Origin: Trachelipus rathkii
Taxonomy: Eukaryota; Arthropoda; Malacostraca; Isopoda; Trachelipodidae
Assembly: GCA_015478945.1 (NCBI GenBank)
Contig: JABUQX010060196.1
Location: forward strand, 1 to 64,000
Length of the DNA stretch: 64,000 nucleotides
Direction of reading: 5' to 3'
Both the position numbers and the translations under genes were made by a program. Each line of letters opens with the position of its first letter. Position 1 is the stretch's first letter. Of this stretch, positions 44,211 through 57,659 are shown one piece after another. The notes beneath the pieces were generated by a model. The model made no database searches, was not told the DNA's origin, and was given only the letters and a program-made list of their open reading frames with translations.

Positions 44211-45080
44211 CAACGATGAGTAGGTCGTAATGAGAAGGAAGGCTGATGTATTGTCTATTGAAATAAAAGACTAAATCGCTCTACATAATAAATGTTATTT
44301 GCATACGGAAAGCATTAAACAGATTCGACAAACTCAGAAAACTACTTAGTTACGCACACCGGACTTAATTATAGTGTATAATGAAATAATAGTTACGGAA
44401 ACAATGGTAATAATTCCAAACAGCGAAGCGTTCTTCCAAATTACCCAAATTCAATTTGGCATTTAAATTTAATAACCCGAGGCGAAGCCCTTATCTTTCA
44501 ATGTAATGGTGATGCCTCAGCTAGAATGATTTAATTGTGGAAAGCAGATTTCTCTTTTTGTATAATTTTGTATTGTAGGAGGCTTATTTGGACGTGGAAA
44601 ATGTATACATTTTATAGGCCAGAAAGTGTTTATGATTTCTGAGCGTGTTGGATTTAAATTTCTAATAATGAAGAGAGCTTTAAGAACTTTTAATGGCTAA
44701 AAAAAATGTCCAGAAGGCGAAATTCTATAATGTTTAAGTTAAATCTTGACTTTTTTTTGTCCACATTTTTTCGGAAGTTTTTTTTAACATTTATTTTGTA
44801 CTTTTCTAATGACCGCCATGACTTTTTATTGCATTCTATTTGTGATCTTTTCGTTTCTTAATTTTAAAACTTTTAAAAACTTCTTAAAACATTCAAATAG
44901 CACATTATAGAGATGAAGATATTTAGATATTTTTTCGAGTTTATTGTTTATTTTACGGATTCTGCTTGATATGCTTTTGAGTGTATATGTATTTTAGTCT
45001 GTTTTCTAAAGCTATTTATAGTTTTTTATTAATATGTTCATTATTTATGTTTATTGTTCATTGTTTATGTTGAAAGTTTA
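44210..45080 (+). repeat. Direct repeat, ~0.85 kb, copy 2
   Basis: Second copy of 40,600-41,435 in the same orientation, 3.6 kb downstream. Inverted remnants of the family appear at 58,690-59,190 in the opposite palindrome arm. Confidence 0.8.
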
Positions 45081-45867
45081 TAAAGGAGTCATATATATAT
45101 ATACTTATATATATATATCATATATCATACGAGTATATATATATATATAATTATATTATACTACTCATAATATATATTACTATAACTATATATATATATT
45201 ATATATATAGCTATATATATATATTATATATAAGTATAATGTTATAGATATAAATTATATAAGGACAATATATATTATATATATATTGTAATATAATAAT
45301 ATAATATATATTATATAATATATATAAATATAATAATATATAGATTATAGATATAAATATAGGATATATTAATATATATAGTTTCATATTTTATTTATTA
45401 CCTTAGTATTTATATAATATTATATAATACTATAATATATACTACTATATACTATATATCATATACAGTGATAATCAGTATATATATTAGTAAGTAGTAT
45501 ATATATAATTTCTACGCAGAGCCTACAAGAGTAAACATATGGGATTTCCCGGAATACGTCGAAAGGGTCCCTATATCCTGGCTTAATAGAGAAGAACCGA
45601 CTAAATCTGTTCCCATACCCAGTACAAGATAGTAGTCGCAATCGCTCTCCTCTCTCTCTCTCTTTCTCTCATAGGATATTATAATAATATAATAATATAT
45701 ATATATATAGTATATATAGTAATATATACTATATTAATAACCTACTATAATATATATGTATATACTATTATATATATATTATTTATAGTTATATATACTT
45801 AATAATATAAATGTAGATATTATAATATATATTTATATATAATATATTAGATATATATATAATATAT

Positions 45868-45899
<32 letters not shown>

Positions 45900-46565
45900 A
45901 TACTATATATAATATATATACATAATGATACATATTAATATTATATAAATTTATAGATATTTACCTACTATATAGGAATATTTACATTATATGTACTTAA
46001 TATAATTATAAAATATTAAATATATATATATATATATATATAGACATATAATATATACTAACGTTACTAATATATATACTATTAGATAATATATATATAA
46101 ATAATATATATAGAATACATATAGATACTATATATATATAATATTATAGTAATATACTATAATATATATATATACTTAATACTATATAGATATAATATAT
46201 ATATAAATAAATACATACTAATATATATATAATATATACCTATAGTGATATACTATAATAATATAATTTCAGACGATTTTAGCAATTAATATAGAATTAT
46301 AATATAATAAAACCCCCGTAAATATAGCCGTATAGTACTATATCCTATATAACTTCGACGTGTTTAATTACTAAACAGAATAAAATTACTATGTGTCATA
46401 GGTGACTTATATATTAATACATAATGATAGTATATATATACTATTATTATATAGTAAATACTATAGATACGACGCTCTATTTATATATAGATATATATAG
46501 TATATATATATTTATAGGTACTGATATTACTATATATATAATATATAGATCATATATTATATATA

Positions 46566-46608
<43 letters not shown>

Positions 46609-47500
46609 TATATATATAGTACACATATCATATATACTCCTTATAGTTATATTTAACATAATAACTGCTTAGCTTTGGTATCACAGCACTTCTTATAATA
46701 TAACGTATCGAAATTATTATTCCTTCTTGCGTTCTCACGTTAACACTTATCGGCTTTCATTGATATTTCAATTAAACACTATGAAAAATTCGTATACCCA
46801 CAATTTGAAAAATTAGTGTTAAACATTTACACATTAGGGAGCGTAAACGTAACAAAAACCTACTAATTCAAGAATTGTGTCATAAATTTTGACCATACTG
46901 TTTTAATAAGCAATATGAATAAACTTTATTACATGTAAACCCGAAAGGGATTAATAATTTGATATATACTATATATATATATACTACTATATAAAGTATA
47001 TATATAGTATAGAATATATATATATATATACTATAGCCTTAATATATATATAAATACCCAATATAATATAGTTATATATATATATATATATATTAATATA
47101 TATATAGTGAATATCACTATATATATATATCATATATAAAATATAACTTATCTTTTATATAATAATATATATATATACTTCATATATATCTTATTACTAA
47201 TAAAAACGTATATGATAATATATAGATATACGTTATATATTATATTATATATATATATTATATATACTATATATAATATATATTATATATCTACTAATAA
47301 TTATATAAAACATATATATATATATATATATACTATATATATATATTACTTAAGTATATATACTTATTACGTCACCTATCGAAATAGACAAACAACTCCT
47401 TCTACAAAATTTACAAAAGATATAAAAAGAAAATAAATACAAAACATTCTAAGTCAAAATGGGCTTAAGTAAAAACATTTAGTAAAAGAAATACAGGTGA
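45080..47500. repeat. Degenerate TA-rich domain
   Basis: Over 2 kb of TA-like sequence peppered with single-base interruptions, unlike the pure TA arrays at 38.6 and 40.0 kb. Islands of ordinary complexity lie at 45,510-45,670 (ending in a CT run) and 46,680-46,950. The first pairs in reverse with 57,420-57,600. No gene. Confidence 0.8.
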
Positions 47501-47900
47501 AATAAAATAATTAAACAAAAAAGTGCATTGACGAAAGTGCCGGTGGGTTCCCAAGTTGAAAAAAAAAACAGCTATCAATTCCCCTAAAAGTGAACTACGT
47601 CTGATCACTGTCGTTTTAAGCATCTAAACAACTAAACGGACAGACAACCAACAACAACAACAACGACAACAAAACAAACAACACAAACAAAACCAAAAAA
47701 AAGAGAGGGAGAGAGAGGAAGTATGCTGTAAAATCCCCGCGAAGAAGGAAAGGCGTTGAAAGTGCCCACCCCAAAAGAATAGTCAACCCACCGGGTTTCA
47801 AACCAAGAGAATACAACATGCCCTCACGTAACCAACTTCCGTCCCGAGCCGGTAAGTGTTTAAGCTGTATACTATTGCTCTTTCGATTTAATGATTGTTC
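47500..47900. other. 5' flank of LINE, AAC-rich microsatellite
   Basis: CAACAACAACAACGACAACAAAAC-like repeats occupy 47,640-47,700. The palindrome partner is 54,390-54,460 (GTTGTT words). The rest may be upstream LINE sequence but no motif is readable. Confidence 0.5.
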
Positions 47901-49860
47901 GTACCTCGTGATTCCAGCGACTGTCAATTTTTCTCTCTATGTTCGTGACAGGCCCCCTTTTCTCGAACAGCAACTGCGCAGGCTGCCCTTCATTCCGAAC
48001 AGGCAAGCTTCAACTAGCTATTGAAAACATTTCACCAATGGGCCAGCTCCCATGGCTTCCATTTTTTCTACCCACCAAATACACTAAGGCAGTGGCTTTA
48101 TAAGAAAAACTGGGTATTGAAGAACTTGCCACCTTCTTCCGTGGCATCCTAAACCGCTTGTATATAGGTTCGCCATACTTCTGTTAATTTCCACAGGTCA
48201 AAATTCGTAAGGACTCATTCTAGAGACCACTCGAACATATGCCCACATAATTAAACACCTGAAACATCAGCACTTGTCCATCTGCGCGCTTGATTATTAC
48301 CGTACATCCTCGCCTCAAATCTCCGGGACGCTGATCGCACAGTCCCTTTACGTCATCATATATCGCGCCCTCAGTTCGATCGAAGCTTGACTATGGCTGT
48401 GTAGGTATATAGGTACAGGCCCCCCTAATCTACGGCATCGATTGGATCCCATAACAAAGACGAGCGATCCGTATCTCCACTGGAGCCATTCGATCGTCCC
48501 CCCAGGTGAAGCCCTGAAGTTGAATCCGGTGATGCCACTCTCTCTTCAAGGGAATAAATACATCATCATGCGTGTACACAAGCTTAATTCTTCTGTTTTC
48601 AAACCCCGAATACCGGTCGTGCGCCTGCACACCGATTGTGCAGGAGTGTTGCCTCAGCAATCCTAATAGTACTTGCCAGATGCGGAACAACGAGTTCATA
48701 ACATCCTTAATTTCCGTAATATCCCCTTACAAAAAGGTGCTGCCTGTTCTTCGCCATGAGGATACACACCTTCGGTTATTCCCCGCATCCCCACCATGCT
48801 GCTTGGCCTCTACCTCCATCTCCCTCTCCTCCAACATCAAAGCCAATTCTTGCTGCCTGTTAAAGCCCATCATTCCTGCTTCATCCACAGTTTATGGATT
48901 GAGTTTACTCCAGTATTTACTGAGGCTCTAAAACGGGAAAACAGCTAACTCTGGTGGACCGCCTCTGCCCGTGTCCTTTTCCTGAATCGCAACGCTTTCC
49001 CATACGCCTCCTCCCCATGCTTCAATTTCACCGCAGAACTTTAATGGCATAACTGCAATTTCGCTTTACTCGATGCTAATCCCTACCCACTGATTCAAAT
49101 CTGCACCCGCAGTTGATTCAATTCATAGTTCATGATTCACTCAGCGCGCTACAAGCGCTTAAAACCCCTTATCTCTTAATAAATTGGCCGTATCTGCTGT
49201 GAAGCAATTTCTTCGGCTGCTCATTCCCGTAAGAAAATCATATTATGTTGGACCCCTTTTCAGGTAGGGTAAACTGGCAATTGAAGATCGCGGACAGAAG
49301 TCCGCCAAAATGGCCACCTCCTGCATTCGAGTTTAGTTCCAGTACTCCCGCGTAGCATCTGACAAGCTATCTCCCATCAACATTCTCTCTGCCTGCTCTC
49401 CGAACAAGGTTTGAACTCCTCATTCCGGCAAGAACGCTTGACGAGATGATCAGATGAGGAGCGAAACTTAGAAAATATAAAAGGCCGATCATCGGAGGAG
49501 TAGTCTTCCTGCCGCAAGATGAAGGTGATAAACACCAAGTGTAACTTGCACTACTCCGCATTGGCCACAACTAATATTCCTTCACAGTCACTATATGTTT
49601 CGGAACCCCCCCATTTGCAAATTTGTCGAAGTCATACCCCGACAGCTGTTTCGCCATCATCGTTCATTGATCTTGTTCAAGTCTGGACTATCTATTCGCC
49701 CGTCCAGTTACCTACTTACGATCCATCAACACCTCTCCAAAGATTATCCCATATCTATATCAATCTTCCCACTTTCAGTAGTAAATTTGCCAGTGTGTTT
49801 TCTACAAGAAGTAGATATATTCTTCATAATATTTGATTTTGTTACGAAATACTAGGACTT
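47900..49860 (+). mobile_element. Jockey-like LINE with RT and RNase H, 5'-truncated (left arm copy)
   Basis: Stitching plus-strand frames gives, in order: FSLYVRD at about 47,930-47,950, at the position of the F-YVDD catalytic box (one Asp not preserved); AIENISPMGQLPW at about 48,020-48,055, the 'WASxHGFxFS' helix; and RSKLDYGC at about 48,378-48,402. Next come IDWIP-like and RISTGAIRSSP at about 48,440-48,505 (the usual LDPV-N ... R-ATGAFRTSP). Then the RNase H part, with GVVF at about 49,495-49,510, SALATTNIPSQSLY at about 49,553-49,590 and VNLPVCF at about 49,784-49,803. The order RT, thumb and RNase H fits Jockey/I-group LINEs. Frameshifts occur about every 100 bp. The end near 49,860 lacks a clear poly-A. 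Confidence 0.72.
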
Positions 49861-50065
49861 TATAATGCAAGGAGCTGTACTTTGTTAGTTTTTGTTTATT
49901 TAGTTTTTAATTGACTGATATTCCAGCTTTCTCTATTCAAAATCTTAATCTTTGCGATTTGAAATATGTATGCTCCAGGACCCGCCCATTGTGTTATTAT
50001 TTCACCCAGTGTGGCCGCTTTTGTGAGCCGTGGTGGGTTTCCATGTACTACTGCTCAAATATATA
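49860..50065. other. No gene recognised
   Basis: Ordinary-complexity sequence after the LINE; the segment at 50,005-50,050 (GTGTGGCCGCTTTTGTGAGCC) pairs in reverse with 52,110-52,145. Confidence 0.45.
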
Positions 50066-50880
50066 TTTATAATATATACTAATAATAATAATACTTATAC
50101 ATATAATACTTATTATATGCATATATATATTATAATACTACTTTATATAATAGTCCTATATCATATATATAGTAATATATATATAATATATATAAGTAAT
50201 ATAGTATAGATATATAGAACAAGAATTAGTGACTCCTCAGTGAATGCCACAAGAACCTAGGAGAAATACTTCTTGAACCATTATGATGCGCTGTTAGAGG
50301 ATATATCGATGCAGTAAACGTAGTGAGATACGTTCGAAGTAGTGGTCGTCGAGAGGATACAAAAATCCTTTGTGAGTGAATTTATACACCAAACGGGTTA
50401 AGTTGAAATAATATTATGTAAAATATATTTTTTTCCCTGTTTTTTTTTAACAAAAGCAATACAGCATTCTCTCTCGCTCTCTTCTCTTACTCTCATCTCT
50501 CGCTCATCTCTCTCTCTCTCTCTCCTCTCTCATCTCTCCTCTCTCTCTACTTCTCCATAATATAGTATAATATATATATACTATAAGTACTTATATGATA
50601 ATTATATTATTATATATAATATATACTAATATATATAATATAATATATATAATTACTATATAAGTATATTATATTTAATATAAAATATATTCATATATAT
50701 ATATATATATAAATATAGTACATATATAATATATAATATAGATATAATATAAATACGACATATAACAATAATATATTAATACTTAATATATATATATACT
50801 ATAACTATATATATATATATATGTATTTATAAGTATATCATAGATACTACGCATAAGTACATATCGAAGTTATAATAGGT
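50065..50880. repeat. TA-rich DNA with a CT microsatellite
   Basis: TA-like sequence at 50,065-50,215 and 50,560-50,860. The island at 50,220-50,400 pairs in reverse with 51,680-51,870. A CT-rich array at 50,465-50,560 pairs with the GA array at 51,490-51,575. Confidence 0.75.
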
Positions 50881-51070
50881 AAACTAGGCGCTTAGCCAGT
50901 GCAGACATCGTCCTCTGACTTGTACCCTGTCCCGCGTCATAACGCGCGTGCCGACTAGGATACTCACTTTATATCATCACGCTAGCTATTGCCTATTCTC
51001 ATTCATATAATGCAATCACACCTCGATGTTCTCTTCTCGGTCGACTTGTACCGTAGCGAAGAGTCTATAT
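50880..51070. other. Centre of palindrome 2
   Basis: A short stretch of balanced base composition lies between the two (TA)-rich inner ends of the arms. It has no recognised content and no partner elsewhere in the window. It is the only unpaired DNA at the symmetry point. Confidence 0.65.
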
Positions 51071-52110
51071 ATCTATATTATATATAAAATATATATATAT
51101 ATATGATATACATATAAATTAGCTATAACTATATAAATATTATATATATATATATTTATAATGATATAACTATTATTATATATATTATACTATACAGAAG
51201 CCGAAGTGACCTATATTTGCTACGTATATATTATATATAATATATTATATAGTTATAATAGTATATATATAATAATATATATTAATACTTATATAATATT
51301 ACTATATAATATATTATATATAATTAAATACTATTTTTATTATTATAATTTCTATATATAATAGTGCTATATATATTATAACTACTTTTAGATTATATAT
51401 ACGATATACTAAATTAATATATAGATATAGTATTATGATATATATATACATATACATACGATTAGTAAAATATTTGTAATATATATACTCTATGGAGAGA
51501 GACGAGAGAGAGAGAGAGAGAGAAGAGAGGAGAGTAGCGAGAGAGGAGAGGAGAGAGAGAGAGAGAGCGAGAGAGAATGTAAATGCTTTTGTTAAAAAAA
51601 AACAAGGAAAACCAAGCGATATAGAATAGATTTTCCACTTAAAACCTTCTTTTAGAGTTCGTTTTCCGTCTTGACCCGTGGTTGGGGAATCGGTCCGGGT
51701 TTTCTCCCCTCTTCGAACCGGCACCTCCCACGAAACATCGAACGGAATCCCCGCGCTACAGATTCATCCTCCATAACAGCCGCATCATATGGTTCAGAAG
51801 TATTCATCCTTAAGGTTCTATTCGGTCGAACCACCTTACGGACCCGCAGTTACGAACGTCACTAAGATTTCTTGGTTCCTCCCTATATGTAGTCACGACT
51901 ATATGATATTATATATATTATATCCATAATTTATTATAATACTACTAAGTACTATAGTTATACGCTGCAAGATTATATAGCTCAGTTACCGGCCTGAAGT
52001 CTGGACATATATATTAATCATATATACGTCAGATATATACCTTTACTAGCCCTAATATATACATACTAATACCTAATATATATATATTATGATTCTGACG
52101 CCAGTGTACA
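51070..52110. repeat. TA-rich DNA with a GA microsatellite (right arm start)
   Basis: Mirror of 50,065-50,880: TA-like sequence, the GA array at 51,490-51,575, and the island at 51,650-51,870. The island reads more GC-rich here than its partner. Confidence 0.75.
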
Positions 52111-52329
52111 GGACCCACCACGGCTCACAAAGCGGCCACACTGGGTTGAAAAAATCAACAACCATTGGCGCGGCGTGCGTCAATGGAGTTCCGCTAGCCC
52201 TACCACTGTTTCTCCAACACCCGTCCAAATAAGTGACAGAGGATTTGACATAGAGGAAAATGAAATATTCAGTCAGATTAAAAAACTAAATAAAAGACAA
52301 AACAAGAAAAATACATCCTTTCATTATAA

Positions 52330-54200
52330 AGTCCTAGTATTACGTAACAATAAATGCAAAATATTATGAAGAATATTCACTTCTTGTTAAGGAAACACTT
52401 CAAAATTGAGTTACTACTAAAGTGGAAGCATTCGGAATGAACGATATGGATAATCTTTTGAAGGTGGTTACGGATCGTAATAGGAAGAATGACGGCGGCG
52501 AATAGAGGTCCAAGCTTGGAACAGATCAATCGAAGATATGGCGAACAGATGCGGGTATGACTTCGGACAAAAAGTTGCAAATGGAGAGGAGGTTCCGTTA
52601 ACATATAGTGCACTGGGTGATATTAGTGTGCCAGTACGGAGTAGTGCGAAGTAATCAAACCTCGTGTAAGCGTTTCGTCGGTGGGAGGAAGGACACTCCC
52701 CAATGTTCGGCTTTATAGTTCTAAGTTTCGCTCCTCTCTGATCTTCGTCAGCGTATCTTTCGTAAAGATCGAAAGACCTGTCGGAGAGCAGGAGAGTATC
52801 GGGGTGATGGGAGGAGCCTGGTCAATGCATCGGGAGGACCTGGAACAATCCGAAATGAGGAGTGGCATTTGGCCCTCTTGTCAGCGATTTCAGATTGCAG
52901 TTTACCCCTACATGAAAAGGGAGTCAACCAGAAATAATTTGTTCTTGCGGGAATGGAGCAGCAGAAGAAATTGCTGCACAGCAGATCCCATTGTGTTTTT
53001 AGAATAAAGGGGTTTAAGCGCTTGTGCGCGCTGAGTGAATCGATAAAATGACATAAGATTTGATCATTGGTACGGATTAGATTCGAGAAAGCGCAATCAT
53101 ATATATACCATTTATTCTGCTGTGAAAATTGAAGCATGAGGGAGGATGGAGGAAAGGTTGCGATCAGAGAAAGACAGAGATGCGCCCACCACTGTTCCCG
53201 GTTTAGAAGCCATCATTAAAATTACTGAGTAAACTCATCACATAACTGTGGCAAGAGACAGGAATGATTTCCTTTAACAGCCAGCAGAATGGCTTGATTT
53301 GGAGAGAGAGTGGAGAGTGAGAGAGAGAGAGCCAAAGAATTGGTTATTGTCGGTATTTCCGAACACGTGTGCACGTTCTACATATGCAATAGCAGAACCC
53401 AATGTAACGAGATATTAGGGAAATTAAGGATGTTATGAACCGTGTTTCCAAATGGCCAGTAATAGGATTCTGAGGCACCTCCTGCACAATCGGTGTCAGG
53501 GGACGGCATTATGGTTTGAAAACGAAGATAACTTGGACACATGATGTATTCTTTCCGAAGAGAGAGTGGCATCACATTGCCTTCAACAACTACAAGGCTT
53601 ACCGGGGGACGATCGGAAGGCACCAGTGGAGAATACGGATGGCCTCGTTTTGTATGGGATCCAACAGATGCCGTAGATTAGGGGAGGCCTGACCATATAC
53701 ATACACACACATAGTCAAGCTTCGATCGAACTAGAGCGATTATATAGACGTAAAGGGACTTGCGATCAGCGCCCCAGATTTTGAGGCGAGATGACGTAAT
53801 AGTTCAAGCGCGCGATGACAAGTTGGTTTTCAGGGTGTTTAAATGCAAGGGGCATCGTTTGTTGGTCATCGTAGAATGAAGTCCTAGGAATCTTGACCTG
53901 TAGACAAATAACAGGAATAGGCGAACCATATAAGGTTAGGTTCACTGCGAAGAGGTTGGCAAGTGTCTTTCAATTCCCGTATTTGTCTGTATTAAGCACT
54001 TGTGAGGTTTGTGCGAGAAAATGGAAGCCATGGAGCTAGCCCATTGTGAAATTTTTCAATATCTAGTTGAAGTTTGCCGTCGAGAAAGGGCAGCCTGCAG
54101 CCGGCTATGTATAACTTGAAGGATCACGACATAGAGACGAAAAATTAGACAGTCGCTGGAATAAGGATGAAACAATATCATTTAAAAATACGAGTCATCG
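52330..54200 (-). mobile_element. Jockey-like LINE with RT and RNase H (right arm copy)
   Basis: Reverse-complement copy of 47,900-49,860. GTTCGATCGAAGCTTGACTATG-type text (LDYG block) is found in reverse at 53,713-53,735. The GAFRSSP-like block is at about 53,590-53,650 and the SPxGE segment lies nearby. The RNase H region corresponds to 52,400-52,720. The gene is equally broken, but at partly different positions from the left-arm copy. Confidence 0.7.
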
Positions 54201-54560
54201 CAATTAGTAGTACACCATTAAAAAACACACCCTGCGAACGGATGGGGTTACGTGAGATCAGTTATTCTCCCTTGGTTTGAACCGTGGGTGACTTTTCTTT
54301 TTGGGTTGCACTTCAAAACGCCTTCCTGTCTTCGCCGGACGTTTGGAAGAGGTACTTCTCGGCTGTCGTCTTCCCTCTACCTGTGTTTTCGTATTCGTTT
54401 GTTGTTGTTGTGTTTGTCGTTGTTGTTTTGCCTTGTTGTTGTCGTTGTTGTTTTATAATGCCTAAAACGACAGTGCATTCGAAATTCCACTATTTCTAGG
54501 GGAATTTGAACTTTTTCTTTTTCACGTTCGAACCGGCACTGTCTTCAATGCATTTTTTTT
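54200..54560. other. 5' flank of LINE, GTT-rich
   Basis: Mirror of 47,500-47,900; GTTGTTGTT-type repeats at 54,395-54,455. Val-rich frames are artefacts. Confidence 0.5.
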
Positions 54561-57420
54561 GGTTTAATATATTTAAGTTTACACCTGATTTTATATCACT
54601 ATGTTTTTTATAAGCACATTTGCATTAGAGAATGTATGTATTTAATTTTTCACATTTTTTATATTGTTGTATTTTAGAAGGATTGTTTGTTATTTCGAGT
54701 AGAGCGTAATTCACAATATACGAGTAGATTACTATATATTATTATATATATACCACCTCGCCTTATTATATCCAACAAATATATAGATACACCTGCCGTA
54801 GTACACTATATAAACTTATATTACTTATCCTATACCTAATATAGTACGATATATTATAATAGTATATATCACCATTATATATGGTTTGGGTATAATATAT
54901 AGCTATATCATTATTATAATAATTAAGTCTATAAATATATATAATAGATCGTAATAATAGATGTAATAAGATAGAACATACATCGAGAATGTATTATATA
55001 TGACGTAGTAGAGAAGTATATAATAAGCATAAGCCTAGGTGATAGAGAGATGATACATGATAGATACTATGAACCCGTACATTAATAATTATTTTTTTTT
55101 TCTTTCTCCTTAGTATAAAATAATTTTTACTTTTAGATTGCATATAAATAATACAAACATATATAGATATATAGAGTATCGATAATTATATATAGATCAA
55201 TATGTTAATTACGCATAGAGTAAAATATAATATATAATATATATATATAATATATAGACTATATTTAAATCAATTTTCTATCTAATTTCATACGATAAAA
55301 TTATACATTTAGAGTAACATGAGATATAATATCATATATATATATCATATTCAAAACTGTATTATCCTTTGTTTTACAACTACACTAATTTATATTTTCA
55401 GAATATCTTATAATAACTTATCTATATCTAAAATTATCCTGGAGACAATTTTAATTTCAGTACGTTTATTTAAGTATGACCACCAGAACCAATATAGCAC
55501 TATTTCAATATATATGCCAAAGTGAAAAAAATGATAGTAGCGTTTATAAAGATAATCCAATGTCATAGTGTATAAGATGACAAAGAATAAAATTCAATAC
55601 ATATATAACAAAGTATCAATAGTCTTTCACTCTATTAAACTACTTTAACAACAATAATAAACTTACTATAAAATACCGCTTGACCATCTAAAAAATTTCA
55701 ATTATATGAATTACTGCGTATTAAAACTTAGTGTAGCCAGACAGGATACTATGAGAAAATTACCAGCTCGGACCAAAAATATCTATCTTGAAGGAAAAAA
55801 TAGTATATCACTTTCATCATACCCTATATATACATCACCGGCTTATCATATATAATAATAAATTAAAATGATAATATAGATTGAGATAATAATAATACAT
55901 GATATTATATAAATATATCAATATATAAAAATATAACATGAATTAATATTTATTAATATATATTAATATGATAGATAATTAGTATATGATATAAGTACGT
56001 AAGCTGATTATTTAGCGAGGAGTGCAAATGATTGTACAAATGATTTTGATATCATATCTGTTACAAGATCCAAATATACTACTCTAATAAATAGTAACCC
56101 TTCAATATAAATATCCCCACGGGACGTAAGCTAATTAAAGTTAGTCCATCTATCATAGTTAAAATGGATATATATAACAATATTATATCTAGATGATATA
56201 TATTATAGATAATTAATATTATAATATAATATAGAATATTTTAATATGATAATAATATAGCTATTTAATAGAATATAATTAAGTAAGTAGATTTATAATA
56301 ATATAAGAATATACGATATTATATATGATAGTATAATATTAAATTGTTATGATGTAATATAAGGATATTAACTAGCGTAAAACGTTAAAGTTAGGGCTAG
56401 CGATAGCCACTAGTGGAGCCTAAGGAAATAAGTAGGGTAGCTAATTTCAGCTTAACCTCACCGTGATAGGTAAGTAGTCAAGTAAGTAGTAACTCCCCTC
56501 CCGACACAATATATATACCTAATAGATCATCTACCTAATATTAGACGCGGGGGTAGAATTAACACTGAAGTGATAATCCCTCACTCGGGTGTAGAGTGGA
56601 AAATATATTATATGTACCATTACCAGCTACGTTCCCCTGATAAGGACCGAGAGACCTCACGACTACTACTTTACACATGACTTGCGTATAGTATATATAA
56701 GTACCGTTGTAGGTATTATAATATTACGTATTATAGATAGTGTTATAAAATAAATAATAAATAAAAAATAATAAATACTGTCAAACTATAATAAAACGTA
56801 ATGAAAACAGGATTATCCTATATACAATTATTGTTGGAACCACTTCATTAATCCCTATATAAATGTAGTAAAGTATTATATTATAATTAGGATATCCATA
56901 AATATTAGGAATACCCTGTTTAATCATATTATTTAGTTTTGCGGAAGGCAAACCGGTAAGTATAGCCGTGCATATAATAGATATATCATTAATTGCAACA
57001 AGTAATATGACTTATTCTACCATGTTACATTATTATTATTTGATATTACTAACTATGTGTATATTTATATACAGGATACATGGCTTATAGCACTAATACA
57101 ATTTACTTAACATGTAGTCGATACTATATACCTGCTTATATATATGTCTGTTTCCTCTTCCATTAAAAATAATTGCTCCAAAACAAATCAAGTGTTTTTA
57201 TATTTATATAATGTATGATATACACTTAGTATCATGAATATAATATACGCTATATATATATATATAATATTATATATATTAATATAGATAATTATTAAAT
57301 TATTATTTATATATAAGATATATATTTCGAGTATACTTAATATATTAATATAATATATTATTAATATATATTAATTAATATATAATAATATATATCTAAA
57401 ATATATACTATATTAGAGAA
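54560..57420. repeat. Degenerate TA-rich domain (right arm)
   Basis: Mirror of 45,670-47,500 but about 1 kb longer. Islands without TA character lie at 55,370-55,830 and 56,380-56,700. The first probably corresponds to 46,680-46,950 in reverse, but the match is weak. No gene. Confidence 0.65.
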
Positions 57421-57620
57421 GAAAGAGAGACAGTAGTAAGAATGAGAGCTAAGTTACATTACCCATATCATTGAGTTTATGGTAGAACAGATTATCCGGT
57501 CGCCCTATTAGCCAGATAATCGGACGTTTCCGAGATATTCCTGGAAATTACCATATTGGAGTTAAGCTGTACGGCCTTCCCTGGGTCGTAGTAAATTATA
57601 ATTATAATATTATATGGAGT
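57420..57620. other. Ordinary-complexity island, palindrome partner of 45,500-45,670
   Basis: Starts with GAGA words, then GGTAGAACAGATT, GTCGCCCTATTAGCCAG and GAGATATTCCTGGAAATTACCATAT. Each is the reverse complement, with indels, of 45,520-45,650. No gene recognised. Confidence 0.55.
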
Positions 57621-57659
57621 TTAACGCGGTATTTTACCCGATCTGTTTGAAAGAAATCA

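Larger units (their letters stand above)
41220..50880 (+). repeat. Palindrome 2, left (inner) arm
   Basis: This arm pairs in reverse orientation with about 51,070-64,000. Anchors: 41,220-41,280 with 63,930-64,000; 41,640-41,800 with 63,240-63,420; 42,240-42,330 with 62,380-62,500; 42,700-42,840 with 61,390-61,530; 43,440-43,640 with 60,300-60,500; 44,440-44,540 with 59,090-59,180; 45,500-45,670 with 57,420-57,600; 47,590 with 54,460; 48,380-48,410 with 53,705-53,735; 49,455-49,500 with 52,690-52,730; 50,465-50,560 with 51,490-51,575. It may begin left of 41,220, because the partner runs off the window. Confidence 0.9.

Noticed and set aside
47640..47720. Coding poly-Val / poly-Asn tract near the LINE 5' side
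   Set aside because: It is an AAC/GTT microsatellite, mirrored at 54,390-54,460, with no continuing frame.
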